64,000 nt of DNA from Tunturiibacter empetritectus. GTDB lineage: Bacteria > Acidobacteriota > Terriglobia > Terriglobales > Acidobacteriaceae. The stretch is from the NCBI RefSeq assembly GCF_014201375.1, contig NZ_JACHDZ010000003.1:647312-711311 (forward strand). The letters run 5' to 3'. Position numbers and translations under genes: made by a program. This document shows, piece by piece, positions 9,404 to 18,448 of this stretch (within the stretch, counting starts at the first letter, position 1; every line of letters starts with the position of its first letter). Under the pieces are notes generated by a model. It did no database searches, was not told the origin of the DNA, and worked only from the letters and a program-made list of their open reading frames with translations.

Positions 9404-12400
9404 TTAGAAATTCAGCTTGAGGGCCAGTTGTATTAAGCGCGGATTGTTGACGATTGAACTCACTGAGCCGAAGGAGTCTGAGACTTGGCCCGCAGCCGGT
9501 GAGTTGAAGTTGATGTCGGCGATTGGCGATCCGTATTGCGGATGATTGAACAGGTTGAAGAACTCAGCGCGGAAGTTCAAGCCCATCTCACGGGGCAGGC
9601 GAAATTGCTTGATGAGTGAGAAGTCAGAGTTGACGAAATCGGGTCCCGCGACGGGGACACGATTGGCATTGCCGAGTTTGCCTGCAGCCGGTGGAGCAAA
9701 GCATTTAGGGTTGATCCAGTTGTACGTGCTGTGATTTGCTGTGTGCGTATTGCAACCGGGAATCTGGTCGGGCCGGTTGAAGTTGAAGCTGTTGCCGCCT
9801 TCATTGAAGGTAGTGCCCGACTGGTTACTGCTGTCGATCAGTGGAACCGGGAACCCGGAGGAGATCCTTTCAATCAGCGTAACCTGCCAGTTGCCTAGAA
9901 GACTGTCGGTCACAGGGCCCCAAGTGTTTCCGAACGCTTTGCCTTTGCCGAAGGGCAGATCATAGATGATGCTTGCGGTGAAGCTGTGATTCAGGTTGAT
10001 CTGCGACAGTCCCCAGTCGAGGTTTTCCCAGTTGGGCAGCGGAAAATACGGGGCGCTCAACAACGAGCCAAGGCCGTCGCTTAGACCATTGTCGTAGGTG
10101 CGCGAGTAGGTGTAAGCGATCAGCGCGTAAAGACCATGCTTGGGCGTCTTGGTCTCTGCTTTAATCTGCAGCGAGTTGTAGTGGGTTTTGCCCACATCAC
10201 CAAAGAGAATGATCGAGTTAAAGTTCTTGGTGGGGTAGGGATAGATGTAGGGTGCGCCACCGGGCAGGCAGCCGATCGTATAGGTAGAGTCGACTCCGCA
10301 AGCAGAGGGGCTGTTGACGTTGATGGCATTGCCGCTTACCAGTATGTGGCCGGCGACCGCGCCGGCATAGCCGGCGGTGAGCAGAACATCGCCCGGTAGC
10401 TGGCGTTCCACGTTGACGTTATATTGATGAACCCTGCCGGGCTGGAAGTTGGGTGGCTGGTAGTAGAACGTACCCTGGAAGTTGTCCACAGTCCCCGGTG
10501 TGGGTGGAATGGGAAAGCCGGTGGAGAGGTAGAAGGTTCCCGAAGGTTTCTGGCCGTTGAGGGCGCAGAATGAAGTTGCAAAGGCGCATCCCGCGTCGGC
10601 GAATTGATCGGTCTCGCCGAGGTTGGGTGGATTTTGCCACAGGCCCTGCGCGCCCTGGCTCCAGACGGAGTCGTGATAGATGCCGAAGCCGCCGCGGAGC
10701 ACTGTCTTGTCGCTGCCGAGAACCTTCCAGGCGAAGCCCAGACGGGGTTCGTACGCGCCCCCGAACCTGTTGATGCCCGCTGATCGGCTCACTCCGTTCT
10801 GGCCGGCGATCTGAAGCTCTCGGGTCGAGGGGATGTAGTTCGCCATCCGGTTATGGACCTCGGTGATCGGACTTGTGACGGCCCACGCCAAGCCCAGATT
10901 GAGGGTCAGCGACGGGATGATCCGCCAGTCATCCTCGACGAAGGGCCTTACGATCTTCCAGCGGCGGCCGGTGACTGCGCCATTGAATGTCTGGTCGTGG
11001 ATGGCGCCTCCGCTGATCCCCATGAGCAGGTCGGCCAGGGGATTACCTTGGGCTACACCCGCCCCGCTGAAGTTTCCGGTGGCACCCGGGAGCAAGAAGC
11101 CGGATCCAAAGGCTTCTGTGCCCACATTCATCTGATTGGCACGGAGATCGATGCCGACGTGAATATCGTGTTTGCCGCGGATGAGGTCGAGATCGTCTTT
11201 GAAGGAGTAGATATTGGTTCCACCCTGGAAGGGAGAGTAGCCGCGATCACCGATTGCCCAATATCCGCTGGTGGGCAGGACGGAGACCACACCTTGACTG
11301 TAGGAGCCTCCGGCAATAGGGGTACCGGTGGCTGAGCAGCCGGTATTGGCATTGGGAATGCCCAGGAGAGCCGATCCGCAGGTGAAGTTACCCTGTGAGT
11401 CAATGTAGTTGAAGATGCGGTCGTAGCCGAAGGTTGCCTGGTTGAGTGTGGTGGCCGCGAAGACGTGGCTCCAGCCCACGCCGGCATTGCGTGCGTGATT
11501 GATGAGGTTTTCATTGCTGCCGAAGGCATTGGCTTCGGCTAGGTCGGGCGCGCCGCCGGGCGCAAAAGAGAACGCCTGGTCGTAGCTGAAGCGGCCGAAC
11601 AGGTTGTCGTTGGCCGTGAGCGTCTCGTCCAGTCGAATATCGAATTTGGTTTCGTTCAGGATGCGGACTGGCTCGTTGAGATAGTTATAGCCATTACCGG
11701 ATGCATTGGGCGTAGGGTAGATATTGAGCAACCCCTGTCCGGCGCTGTTAATCAGGTTTGAAGGAATCTTGTTGCAGTTCTGTCCCGGTGCCTGGCTGCC
11801 GTCGGCGTTCGCGGGTATCGCATTGCCGGAGGCGTCGCACTGGAAGGCAGGGTTTGATGATCCGTACACATTAGGGTTGGCGATGGCGAGACCTGTTTTG
11901 GGAGTACCGAAGGGGTCGGCCGAAAAGTCGCCTTTGCGCATGGCCAGGGAAGGAACCAGCCCGGTAAAGGTGATTCCCTGACGCTGATACTTCTGCTCGC
12001 CATCCACGAAGAAGAACGTTTTGTTGTGGAGGATGGGCCCCCCAATAGAGCCGCCAAACTGGTTCAGATTGAACTTTGGGGTTGTCGTGGAAAAGGGGCC
12101 TTTCGCGTCGAAGGCGGTGTTGCGGACGAACTCGAAGAGAGATCCGTGGAAGTTATTTGTACCCGACTTGGTTGTGACCAGCACGGTGGGGCCGGCGCGG
12201 GAGCCGTATTCCGCGGAATAGCTATAGGTGAGCACCTTGAATTCCGCGATATCGTCGATGGAAGAAAAGACGCCAATTCCGCCTGCCGTCAGTTCGTTAT
12301 TGTCGACTCCATCGAGGAGCCAATCGGTACTGTTGGGCCGGGAGCCCCCGACAGACAGGGAGAAGGAACCGCGCGCGGCCACCTCGCTGTCGGTGCCGGA

Positions 12401-12982
12401 GGTGAAAAAGCTGTTGGGGTTGGTCTCTGCTGTAGCGCCTGCGGTGAGCGTGGCGAGTTGAACGAAGTCGCGACCGTTTAAGGGAAGCTGCGACACCTGC
12501 TGCGAGGTGATGACCTGGCCGAGGGAAGGGTTATTGGTCTCGGCAGTGACGGCGTCACCGGAGACTACCACTGTAGTGACTACTGTCGCAGGTGCGATGG
12601 AAAAATCGAGCTCACGAGCTTCATCAATCTGGAGACGCAGATCTTTGGACTCGGCGCTTTGAAAGCCCTGCATGTCGACGCGCACGGTGTAGTTCGCCGG
12701 TGGGAGTAACGGAATCAGATAGTGTCCGGCACTGTCGGTCTTGCTGTCTCGAGTGAGGCCGGTTGCCTGAGAGGTAGCTTTGACGGTAGCTCCAGGGATA
12801 GCCGATCCGGATTTATCGAGGACATTGCCGGAGAAACTTCCAACGGCCTGGCCATGGAGGGCAGGCGGGATCAGAAGTGCGAGGACACAGACAACCAGGA
12901 GAAGAAGTATCTTGTGGGATTTTGTATCGGCTGGGCCTGCAACCGATTTCGGACACGTCGTACCAACCATCGTGCGTCTCAT
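9404..12982 (-). CDS. Large TonB-dependent receptor with carboxypeptidase-regulatory-like domain
   Basis: A 1192-residue outer-membrane protein. A signal segment (ILLLLVVCVLALLIPP) is followed by a carboxypeptidase-regulatory-like beta-sandwich (GSFSGNVLDKSGSAIPGATV ... PANYTVRVDMQGF). Next comes a plug region (QLPLNGRDFVQLATL, RPNSTDWLLDGVDNN, EYGSRAGPTVLVTTKSGTNNFHG) and a long beta-barrel ending in the terminal aromatic LALKLNF. This Oar-like type is greatly expanded in Acidobacteria and is thought to import large or polymeric substrates; the substrate cannot be told from the sequence. No matching SusD or exo-enzyme lies nearby. The gene is monocistronic and divergent from the MFS gene. 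Confidence 0.93.
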   Translation of the reverse strand: MRRTMVGTTCPKSVAGPADTKSHKILLLLVVCVLALLIPPALHGQAVGSFSGNVLDKSGSAIPGATVKATSQATGLTRDSKTDSAGHYLIPLLPPANYTVRVDMQGFQSAESKDLRLQIDEARELDFSIAPATVVTTVVVSGDAVTAETNNPSLGQVITSQQVSQLPLNGRDFVQLATLTAGATAETNPNSFFTSGTDSEVAARGSFSLSVGGSRPNSTDWLLDGVDNNELTAGGIGVFSSIDDIAEFKVLTYSYSAEYGSRAGPTVLVTTKSGTNNFHGSLFEFVRNTAFDAKGPFSTTTPKFNLNQFGGSIGGPILHNKTFFFVDGEQKYQRQGITFTGLVPSLAMRKGDFSADPFGTPKTGLAIANPNVYGSSNPAFQCDASGNAIPANADGSQAPGQNCNKIPSNLINSAGQGLLNIYPTPNASGNGYNYLNEPVRILNETKFDIRLDETLTANDNLFGRFSYDQAFSFAPGGAPDLAEANAFGSNENLINHARNAGVGWSHVFAATTLNQATFGYDRIFNYIDSQGNFTCGSALLGIPNANTGCSATGTPIAGGSYSQGVVSVLPTSGYWAIGDRGYSPFQGGTNIYSFKDDLDLIRGKHDIHVGIDLRANQMNVGTEAFGSGFLLPGATGNFSGAGVAQGNPLADLLMGISGGAIHDQTFNGAVTGRRWKIVRPFVEDDWRIIPSLTLNLGLAWAVTSPITEVHNRMANYIPSTRELQIAGQNGVSRSAGINRFGGAYEPRLGFAWKVLGSDKTVLRGGFGIYHDSVWSQGAQGLWQNPPNLGETDQFADAGCAFATSFCALNGQKPSGTFYLSTGFPIPPTPGTVDNFQGTFYYQPPNFQPGRVHQYNVNVERQLPGDVLLTAGYAGAVAGHILVSGNAINVNSPSACGVDSTYTIGCLPGGAPYIYPYPTKNFNSIILFGDVGKTHYNSLQIKAETKTPKHGLYALIAYTYSRTYDNGLSDGLGSLLSAPYFPLPNWENLDWGLSQINLNHSFTASIIYDLPFGKGKAFGNTWGPVTDSLLGNWQVTLIERISSGFPVPLIDSSNQSGTTFNEGGNSFNFNRPDQIPGCNTHTANHSTYNWINPKCFAPPAAGKLGNANRVPVAGPDFVNSDFSLIKQFRLPREMGLNFRAEFFNLFNHPQYGSPIADINFNSPAAGQVSDSFGSVSSIVNNPRLIQLALKLNF

Positions 12983-13197
12983 AATTAAACCCTTTCGACA
13001 ACCTAGGGTGGTTCTTGTATCGACCGCGCTGCGCTGGATTAGATTAATAGACTGTAAGAATTGGTTGGTCGAAAGTCAACGTAAGTTTTGCCGATTCACA
13101 GATTTCGCGGTTTTCAGGGAACTTCTACCGTAACGAGCTCGCTGAATTGGCCGGTTGGGCCGAACTGCGGACCAGCTGCTTGAAACTCTTGTCTTCA

Positions 13198-13239
13198 TGT
13201 TTTCTGTTTTCTGTTTTCTATCTTCTGTCTTCTGTCTTC
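13198..13239. repeat. Heptamer tandem repeat, six units
   Basis: Three TGTTTTC units, one TATCTTC and two TGTCTTC follow in perfect 7-base register; a further TGTCTTC at 13190-13196 is offset by one base. It lies in the 307-base divergent gap between the TonB receptor and MFS genes, about 50 bases upstream of the MFS start. Nothing else recognisable was seen in that gap. Confidence 0.85.
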
Positions 13240-13289
13240 GCATGCGAATGCGTTTACGAAGGACGTTGAGACCGTAAACTAACGTAGCG

Positions 13290-14984
13290 ATGCCACTCGA
13301 ATCTCCCAACACCGCTGCAGAACCTCCGATGGTAGACAAGTCCGGCGGCTTCGCTCCCCTGAAGATTCCTCTGTTTCGAGATCGCTGGATTGCGAGCACG
13401 ATCTCTTCGGTGGGGACGTGGATGCAGGACACTGCGGGCACTTGGCTGATGACCTCGCTGACCACCTCGCCTCTACTGATTGCGCTGATGCAGACCGCGG
13501 CCAGCCTGCCGGTGCTGCTGCTGGGGCTACTGGCTGGGGCTACTGCGGACATCTTCGACAGGCGCAAGCTGCTGATCTTCTGGCAGGCGTGGATGCTGGC
13601 TTCGGTCGGCGTACTGGCTGTGCTCACCTTCGTTGGTTATATCTCGCCGTGGGCCCTGCTTGCGTTTACGTTTCTGCTGAACATCGGGTCGGCGATGAAC
13701 AACCCGGCGTGGCAGGCGATTGTGCCGGAACTGGTGCCTCGCGAACTGATACCGGATACGGTGTCGCTGAATGCTGCGAGTAATAACCTGGCGCGTGCGG
13801 TGGGCCCGGCGCTTGGTGGATTGATGGTTGCGGGTTTTCAGCGGGTCTACACCGGCGCAGGATCTGTGTTTGCGCTGAATGCAGTGTCGTTTGCAGGCGT
13901 GATCTGGGTGCTGGTGAACTGGAAGAGGATTCCGCTGTTCAAGTCGGCGCTGCCGTCGGAGCGCATCGCGGGTTCGATTCGCTCGGGGCTGCGGTATGTG
14001 CGATACGCTCCGGATCTGCAGTCGTCGCTGGTACGCGCGTTCATTTATACGTTCTTCATCTCGGCGATCTGGTCGCTGCTGGCAGTCGTCGCAAAGCGTG
14101 ATTTGAAGCAGGGTCCGCTGGGCTACGGAATTCTGAACGGGTCGCTTGGGTTGGGCGCGGTGATCGCGGCTACTACGCTCCATCGCATTCGTCAGCGATT
14201 TTCCGCGGACCAGATTCTGGCGGCATCGACGCTGTACAACGTGGTGGTGCTGCTGGTGCTGGCGTTTGTGCGCAGCCCGTCGATACTGATCGCGACGCTG
14301 ATCCTGTCGGGCGCGGCGTGGACGAGCACGATGTCGACGATCAACGTCTCGGTGCAGCTTGCGGTGCCGGCGTGGGTGCAGGCTCGCGCGCTGGGGACTT
14401 ACATGACGACGTTTCAGGGGGGCATGGCGTTTGGTGCGATTCTGTGGGGATACATCGCGGAACATACTTCGACGACGATCGCGCTGACTACTGCGGCGTG
14501 CGGTTTGTTGATCACCTTTCCGTTCGCGCGACGGTTTCATATCCTGCAGGGTCCGCTACCCGACCATACGCCGTATCAGTGGAAGCATCCGGCACCGCAG
14601 CTTGCGCTGGATACGGAGCCTACCGACGGGCCGGTGCGCATCTCGGTTGAATATTGCGTGCCGATCGAAAATTATGCGGAGTTCACCTCTGCGATTCACC
14701 AGCTTCGAGGCGTGCGTCTGCGTGATGGTGCGATACGCTGGGGCATCTACCGCGACGCCATCGATCCAACACATTTGAACGAGACCTTCGTGATGGAGTC
14801 GTGGCTGGATTACCTGCGTTCGCGCGAACGCATTACTGCGGCTGATGAGGCGATTCGCGCTCGCGTGCGTGCGTTACATCAGCATGAAGATCCGCCGAAG
14901 ACAACGTACCAGATCTATGCGCGCGAGGTTGCGAATCCGATACCGTCCGGCTCTCCTGCGAGCGCTGTTGAAACGAAGCCGTAA
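13290..14984 (+). CDS. MFS exporter (MFS_3 / EntS-like) with extra C-terminal domain
   Basis: 564 residues. About 410 N-terminal residues form a twelve-helix major facilitator transporter with the MFS_3-type opening (LFRDRWIASTISSVGTWMQDTAGTWLM) and the conserved ADIFDRRKLL loop between helices 2 and 3. The last ~130 residues are soluble (VRISVEYCVPIENYAEF ... ETFVMESWLDYLRSRERIT) and look like an antibiotic-biosynthesis-monooxygenase-type ferredoxin-like fold, seen fused to some members of this family. The substrate is unknown. It is a single gene. Confidence 0.85.
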   Translation: MPLESPNTAAEPPMVDKSGGFAPLKIPLFRDRWIASTISSVGTWMQDTAGTWLMTSLTTSPLLIALMQTAASLPVLLLGLLAGATADIFDRRKLLIFWQAWMLASVGVLAVLTFVGYISPWALLAFTFLLNIGSAMNNPAWQAIVPELVPRELIPDTVSLNAASNNLARAVGPALGGLMVAGFQRVYTGAGSVFALNAVSFAGVIWVLVNWKRIPLFKSALPSERIAGSIRSGLRYVRYAPDLQSSLVRAFIYTFFISAIWSLLAVVAKRDLKQGPLGYGILNGSLGLGAVIAATTLHRIRQRFSADQILAASTLYNVVVLLVLAFVRSPSILIATLILSGAAWTSTMSTINVSVQLAVPAWVQARALGTYMTTFQGGMAFGAILWGYIAEHTSTTIALTTAACGLLITFPFARRFHILQGPLPDHTPYQWKHPAPQLALDTEPTDGPVRISVEYCVPIENYAEFTSAIHQLRGVRLRDGAIRWGIYRDAIDPTHLNETFVMESWLDYLRSRERITAADEAIRARVRALHQHEDPPKTTYQIYAREVANPIPSGSPASAVETKP

Positions 14985-15197
14985 TACTGGACCGAAGAGT
15001 TTTCTTTCGTTCCTGCAGATTTTTGCGGTTCTTTGCGAGAGGTAAGACGGAGTCAAGAAGCGGCCAGTCTGCAAATCTCTGAAAATAATGGCGCGGTGAG
15101 TTGCCAGGTTTCCGGGAGGGCCGAAAAAGTGTTTGGCCGTCGGCGTGCTGCTTACCCGGGCAGGCCCCTTTACTGAAAACTTTCCCGAGGTCTCGCC

Positions 15198-15569
15198 ATG
15201 AGGTTAACGCTACGTGTGTTTTGCGCTACATCCTCGTTGGTCGTTGCGTTATTTTTTGCCAAATTCGCTTCTGCCGACACCATCCCTAACCCGTTTCTTG
15301 CATCGACAATGCCGCAGATGGGCAGCGGCTCGATAATGACTTACCCCGTCCCAAACGGCTCGGCGACCCATAACGCTGCCAATGGATCCCCTGAGGCGGA
15401 AGACTCTTTCCTTCCGCTCTCTGAGGAAGACTACGATGACGCAGTTGTCTTCAAGGCTGCTGCTCCTGCGGCACCGGAGACGCGCAACTTTGTCTTGCTG
15501 GGGAGCGGACTGCTGACCGCTGCGGGCTTTATTCGCCGCAGAAAGGTCGCGGTACAGATCGCTGAGTAA
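15198..15569 (+). CDS. Small exported protein with PEP-CTERM-like tail (PET variant)
   Basis: 123 residues: a signal peptide (residues 1-27, cleavage near ASA-DT), a low-complexity middle, and a C-terminal tail made of PET, a hydrophobic helix (FVLLGSGLLTAAGF) and a basic end (IRRRK). The arrangement is that of PEP-CTERM sorting signals processed by exosortase, but the usual PEP is PET. The ATG follows GAGG nine bases upstream. A strong terminator follows. The body is unrecognised. Confidence 0.7.
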   Translation: MRLTLRVFCATSSLVVALFFAKFASADTIPNPFLASTMPQMGSGSIMTYPVPNGSATHNAANGSPEAEDSFLPLSEEDYDDAVVFKAAAPAAPETRNFVLLGSGLLTAAGFIRRRKVAVQIAE

Positions 15570-15589
15570 ACTGTTGCGATGAATGACGA

Positions 15590-15628
15590 CGGGCACAGCC
15601 AAAACCAAGGCTGTGCCCGTGAATTTTT
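15590..15628 (+). terminator. Rho-independent terminator
   Basis: CGGGCACAGCC (15590-15600) pairs perfectly with GGCTGTGCCCG (15609-15619) across an eight-base loop and is followed by a T-run on the plus strand. It ends the small exported-protein gene and separates it from the convergent 2-oxoglutarate dehydrogenase gene. Confidence 0.9.
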
Positions 15629-15638
15629 CAGAGTTGGG

Positions 15639-18125
15639 TTAGACTGCGGATCCGAGTGCCAGATCGATCAGGGTTTTTTCTTCGATCTCGTGAGCCTTGG
15701 CCGAGCCGGTTGCCGGTGTTGCGCTGGCACTGCGCTTGACGCTGAGCACTGCGCGGTCGCCGGCCATGCGGCGTAGCAGAGGCATGACGTAGGAGAAGGC
15801 TCCCATGTTGGCGGGCTCTTCCTGGACCCAGATGATCTCTTGTGCGTCTGGGTGCTGGTCGAGGGCGGCCTGCAACTCTTGCTCTGGCCAGGGGTACATC
15901 TGTTCGAGGAAGATGATGCCAACGCTGAAGTCCTTGCGCTTCGCGCGCTCGACGCGGAGGTTGTGGCCGATTTTTCCGCTACAGACGAGAAGGCGGCGTG
16001 GATTTTTTACGTCGTTGTCGGGGAGGACGTTCTGGAAGTGCTCGATGGCGAAGTCGGCCAGGGTTGAGGAGGCATCGGGATGGCGAAGCATGCTCTTGGG
16101 GGTGAAGAGGACGAGCGGCTTGCGCCATGGACTGAGAGCCTGACGGCGCAGGAGATGGAAGTACTGCGCTGCGTTCGAGGGCTGGCAGATCTGGATGTTG
16201 TCGTTGGCGGCGAGCTGCAGGTAACGCTCGATGCGCGCGCTGGAGTGCTCGGGGCCCTGGCCTTCGTAGCCGTGCGGGAGAAGCATGACGAGGCCGGAGA
16301 GGAGGCCCCACTTGGCTTCGCTGGCGGCGATGAACTGATCCATGATGATCTGCGCACCGTTGGCGAAGTCGCCGAACTGCGCCTCCCACAGGACGAGAGC
16401 TTCGGGAAAGTCGCGGGAGAAGCCGTACTCGAAGCCGAGGACTGCGGCTTCAGAGAGGAGCGAGTTGTAGACCTCGAACTTTCCTTGCTTGTCGCTGAGG
16501 TGAGCGAGGGGCGTGTAGCGGACTTCGGTTTCAGTATCGACCATGACGGCGTGGCGCTGGTTGAAGGTTCCGCGCTGCGAGTCCTGTCCGCTGAGACGCA
16601 CGGGAACGCCAGCCTCGAGGACTGAGGCGAAGGCTACGAGCTCAGCCATGCCGTAGTCGAAGAGGCGTGTGCCTGCGCCCATCTCCTGGCGCTGCTCGAA
16701 GAGCTTTTTCACCTTGGGATGGATGTGGAACTCTTTGGGGTAGGAGGTCAGCGAGGTGACGAGTTGATTGATGCGCTCTGCTGGCAGCCCGGTGGGTACG
16801 TTGTACTCGGGCTCGCATTCGCCGCCTTTGTAGGGGTCCCAGTAGGCGGGCAGCTGAGCCAGGTGCGGCTTGTGATCAGCCTGGCTCGCGGCCTTCTGAT
16901 CGTCGAGGAGCTCTTGCTGGATCTGCTGGACCTCGGCTGTGGGGTCGACGCCGATCTGTTTTGCATAGAGCTGGTAGAGCGCGGGGCGATCCTTGATGAT
17001 GGCGTAGCGGCGGGGCTGGGTGACGGTGGGATCGTCGACTTCGCTGTGCCCGTGTTTGCGATAGCCTACGAGATCGACGACGATGTCGGAGTGGAAGCGA
17101 TTGCGGTACTCTGCGGCGATTGCAGCGACTCGCACGACGGCGTCTGGATCTTCGGCGTTGACGTGGAAGATCGGAATGGGAAGGCGCTTTGCGATGTCGG
17201 TGGCGAATCGTGAGGAGTTCGACTCTTCGGGGACTGCGGTGAAGCCGAGGAGGTTGTTGACGATGACGTGGATAGTGCCGCCTACGTTGTAGCCATGCAG
17301 GGTGGCCATGTTCAAGGTCTCGGCGAGGATGCCTTGACCTGCGAAGGCTGCGTCGCCGTGGATGATCAACGGAAGAACGTGGTCGTTGCCGTCTTTGCCG
17401 ATGCGCTCCTGCTTGGCGCGGGTGCGTCCGAGGACTACGGGGTCGACGGCTTCGAGGTGGCTTGGGTTCGAGGCGAGATGGAGCGAGATGGTTTTTCCGT
17501 CGGGGGAGTGGTATTCGCCGGTCGCGCCGACGTGATACTTCACATCTCCACCACCCATGGTGCTGCGCGGATCGACGTCTTCGAATTTGGTGAATATCTC
17601 GGAGGGAGAACGGCCTATGGTGTTGGTCATCACGTTGAGGCGGCCGCGATGGCTCATTGCGATCATGGCCGTGGCGACGCCGGTTCCGGCGCTGACGGCG
17701 AAGACGCGATCAAGGAATGGGATTAGCGCTGTGATCCCCTCGAGGGAGAAACGTTTGGTGCCGAGGTAGCGGGACTGAATGACCTGCTCGAAGATGTCGG
17801 CGCGAATGAGTTGCGTGAGGATGAGTGCTTGATCGGGCTTGGCCGGGAGTTGTTCGATGCGCTCCTGCAGCCACTGCCGCTGTTCGTTGCTGGGAAGGTG
17901 CATGAACTCTGCGGCGATGGTTCCGCAGTAGTAGCTGCGCGCTTCTTTCGCGATATCGCCTTCGGGTGCGGGGGTGGGAAATGGCTCGGGAGGAAGGTAC
18001 TGGCCGAGAGGGTCAAGCGATGCCTGGAGGTAGCCCCAGCGGCGGAAGATATCGAAGATTGTCTCTCGTTCGTGTTGTTCAACTGCGGATGTTGTTGCAG
18101 TCAGTGCCTCTGCCTTCGTGGCCAT
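15639..18125 (-). CDS. sucA: 2-oxoglutarate dehydrogenase E1 component
   Basis: Thiamine-diphosphate-dependent decarboxylase of the 2-oxoglutarate dehydrogenase complex in the TCA cycle. Visible motifs include RFSLEGITALIPFL, the substrate-binding MSHRGRLNVM, the TPP/metal motif HGDAAFAGQGI, GYRKHGHSEVDDP and the C-terminal LSGQDSQRGTFNQRHAV and EAQFGDFANGAQ. At 828 residues it is about 100 shorter than E. coli SucA; the missing part is the N-terminal peripheral-subunit-binding segment. No E2 (sucB) or E3 gene is adjacent, so the complex must be completed from elsewhere. Confidence 0.95.
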   Translation of the reverse strand: MATKAEALTATTSAVEQHERETIFDIFRRWGYLQASLDPLGQYLPPEPFPTPAPEGDIAKEARSYYCGTIAAEFMHLPSNEQRQWLQERIEQLPAKPDQALILTQLIRADIFEQVIQSRYLGTKRFSLEGITALIPFLDRVFAVSAGTGVATAMIAMSHRGRLNVMTNTIGRSPSEIFTKFEDVDPRSTMGGGDVKYHVGATGEYHSPDGKTISLHLASNPSHLEAVDPVVLGRTRAKQERIGKDGNDHVLPLIIHGDAAFAGQGILAETLNMATLHGYNVGGTIHVIVNNLLGFTAVPEESNSSRFATDIAKRLPIPIFHVNAEDPDAVVRVAAIAAEYRNRFHSDIVVDLVGYRKHGHSEVDDPTVTQPRRYAIIKDRPALYQLYAKQIGVDPTAEVQQIQQELLDDQKAASQADHKPHLAQLPAYWDPYKGGECEPEYNVPTGLPAERINQLVTSLTSYPKEFHIHPKVKKLFEQRQEMGAGTRLFDYGMAELVAFASVLEAGVPVRLSGQDSQRGTFNQRHAVMVDTETEVRYTPLAHLSDKQGKFEVYNSLLSEAAVLGFEYGFSRDFPEALVLWEAQFGDFANGAQIIMDQFIAASEAKWGLLSGLVMLLPHGYEGQGPEHSSARIERYLQLAANDNIQICQPSNAAQYFHLLRRQALSPWRKPLVLFTPKSMLRHPDASSTLADFAIEHFQNVLPDNDVKNPRRLLVCSGKIGHNLRVERAKRKDFSVGIIFLEQMYPWPEQELQAALDQHPDAQEIIWVQEEPANMGAFSYVMPLLRRMAGDRAVLSVKRSASATPATGSAKAHEIEEKTLIDLALGSAV

Positions 18126-18448
18126 TGCTTCCTCACTTCAGATCTATTCGCGTGATGCGCGTCCTCTTCTATGCTAGACCTTTCGGCGGTTGGGTGCACG
18201 CTCTGGAGGGGCCTGCCAGGGGCTGTGACCATAAAGTTGCACCCCTCTTTTGCCCCTCTTTGAGATCAGCTAGCGAAAAAACAACGGGGCCAGCCAGCGG
18301 TTCTTCTGCTCTGGTGTGTTGGAGGGATTTTCCCTGTCGGTGGAGATGTTGTAAGCCATTTTTTCCCAGCGGGTTAGGGCGGAGTTCCCGATTATCGGAC
18401 AAGCCTTGGAGGAGCGGAGTCGCGATGGGCCGCTTATAGTGAGAAGTT
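18126..18448. other. Divergent intergenic region, no gene seen
   Basis: This 323-base gap between the divergent sucA gene and the exported hypothetical gene must hold both promoters. I found no clear -35/-10 pair, no hairpin of note and no small gene. Confidence 0.5.

Noticed and set aside
9187..9420. 77-codon frame with a GGAGG ribosome-binding site
   Set aside because: It spans a perfect hairpin, overlaps the end of the TonB receptor gene and gives a basic, low-information protein; kept only as a note to the hairpin.
13076..13627. Minus-strand frame containing a QKTEDRKQKTEN-type peptide
   Set aside because: The peptide is just the translation of the heptamer tandem repeat, and the rest is antisense to the MFS gene.
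15085..15195. Possible riboswitch before the small exported protein
   Set aside because: A GGCC-N12-GGCC stem and a CCGGG/CCCGG pair can be drawn, but no known riboswitch consensus (c-di-GMP, SAM, cobalamin) fits.
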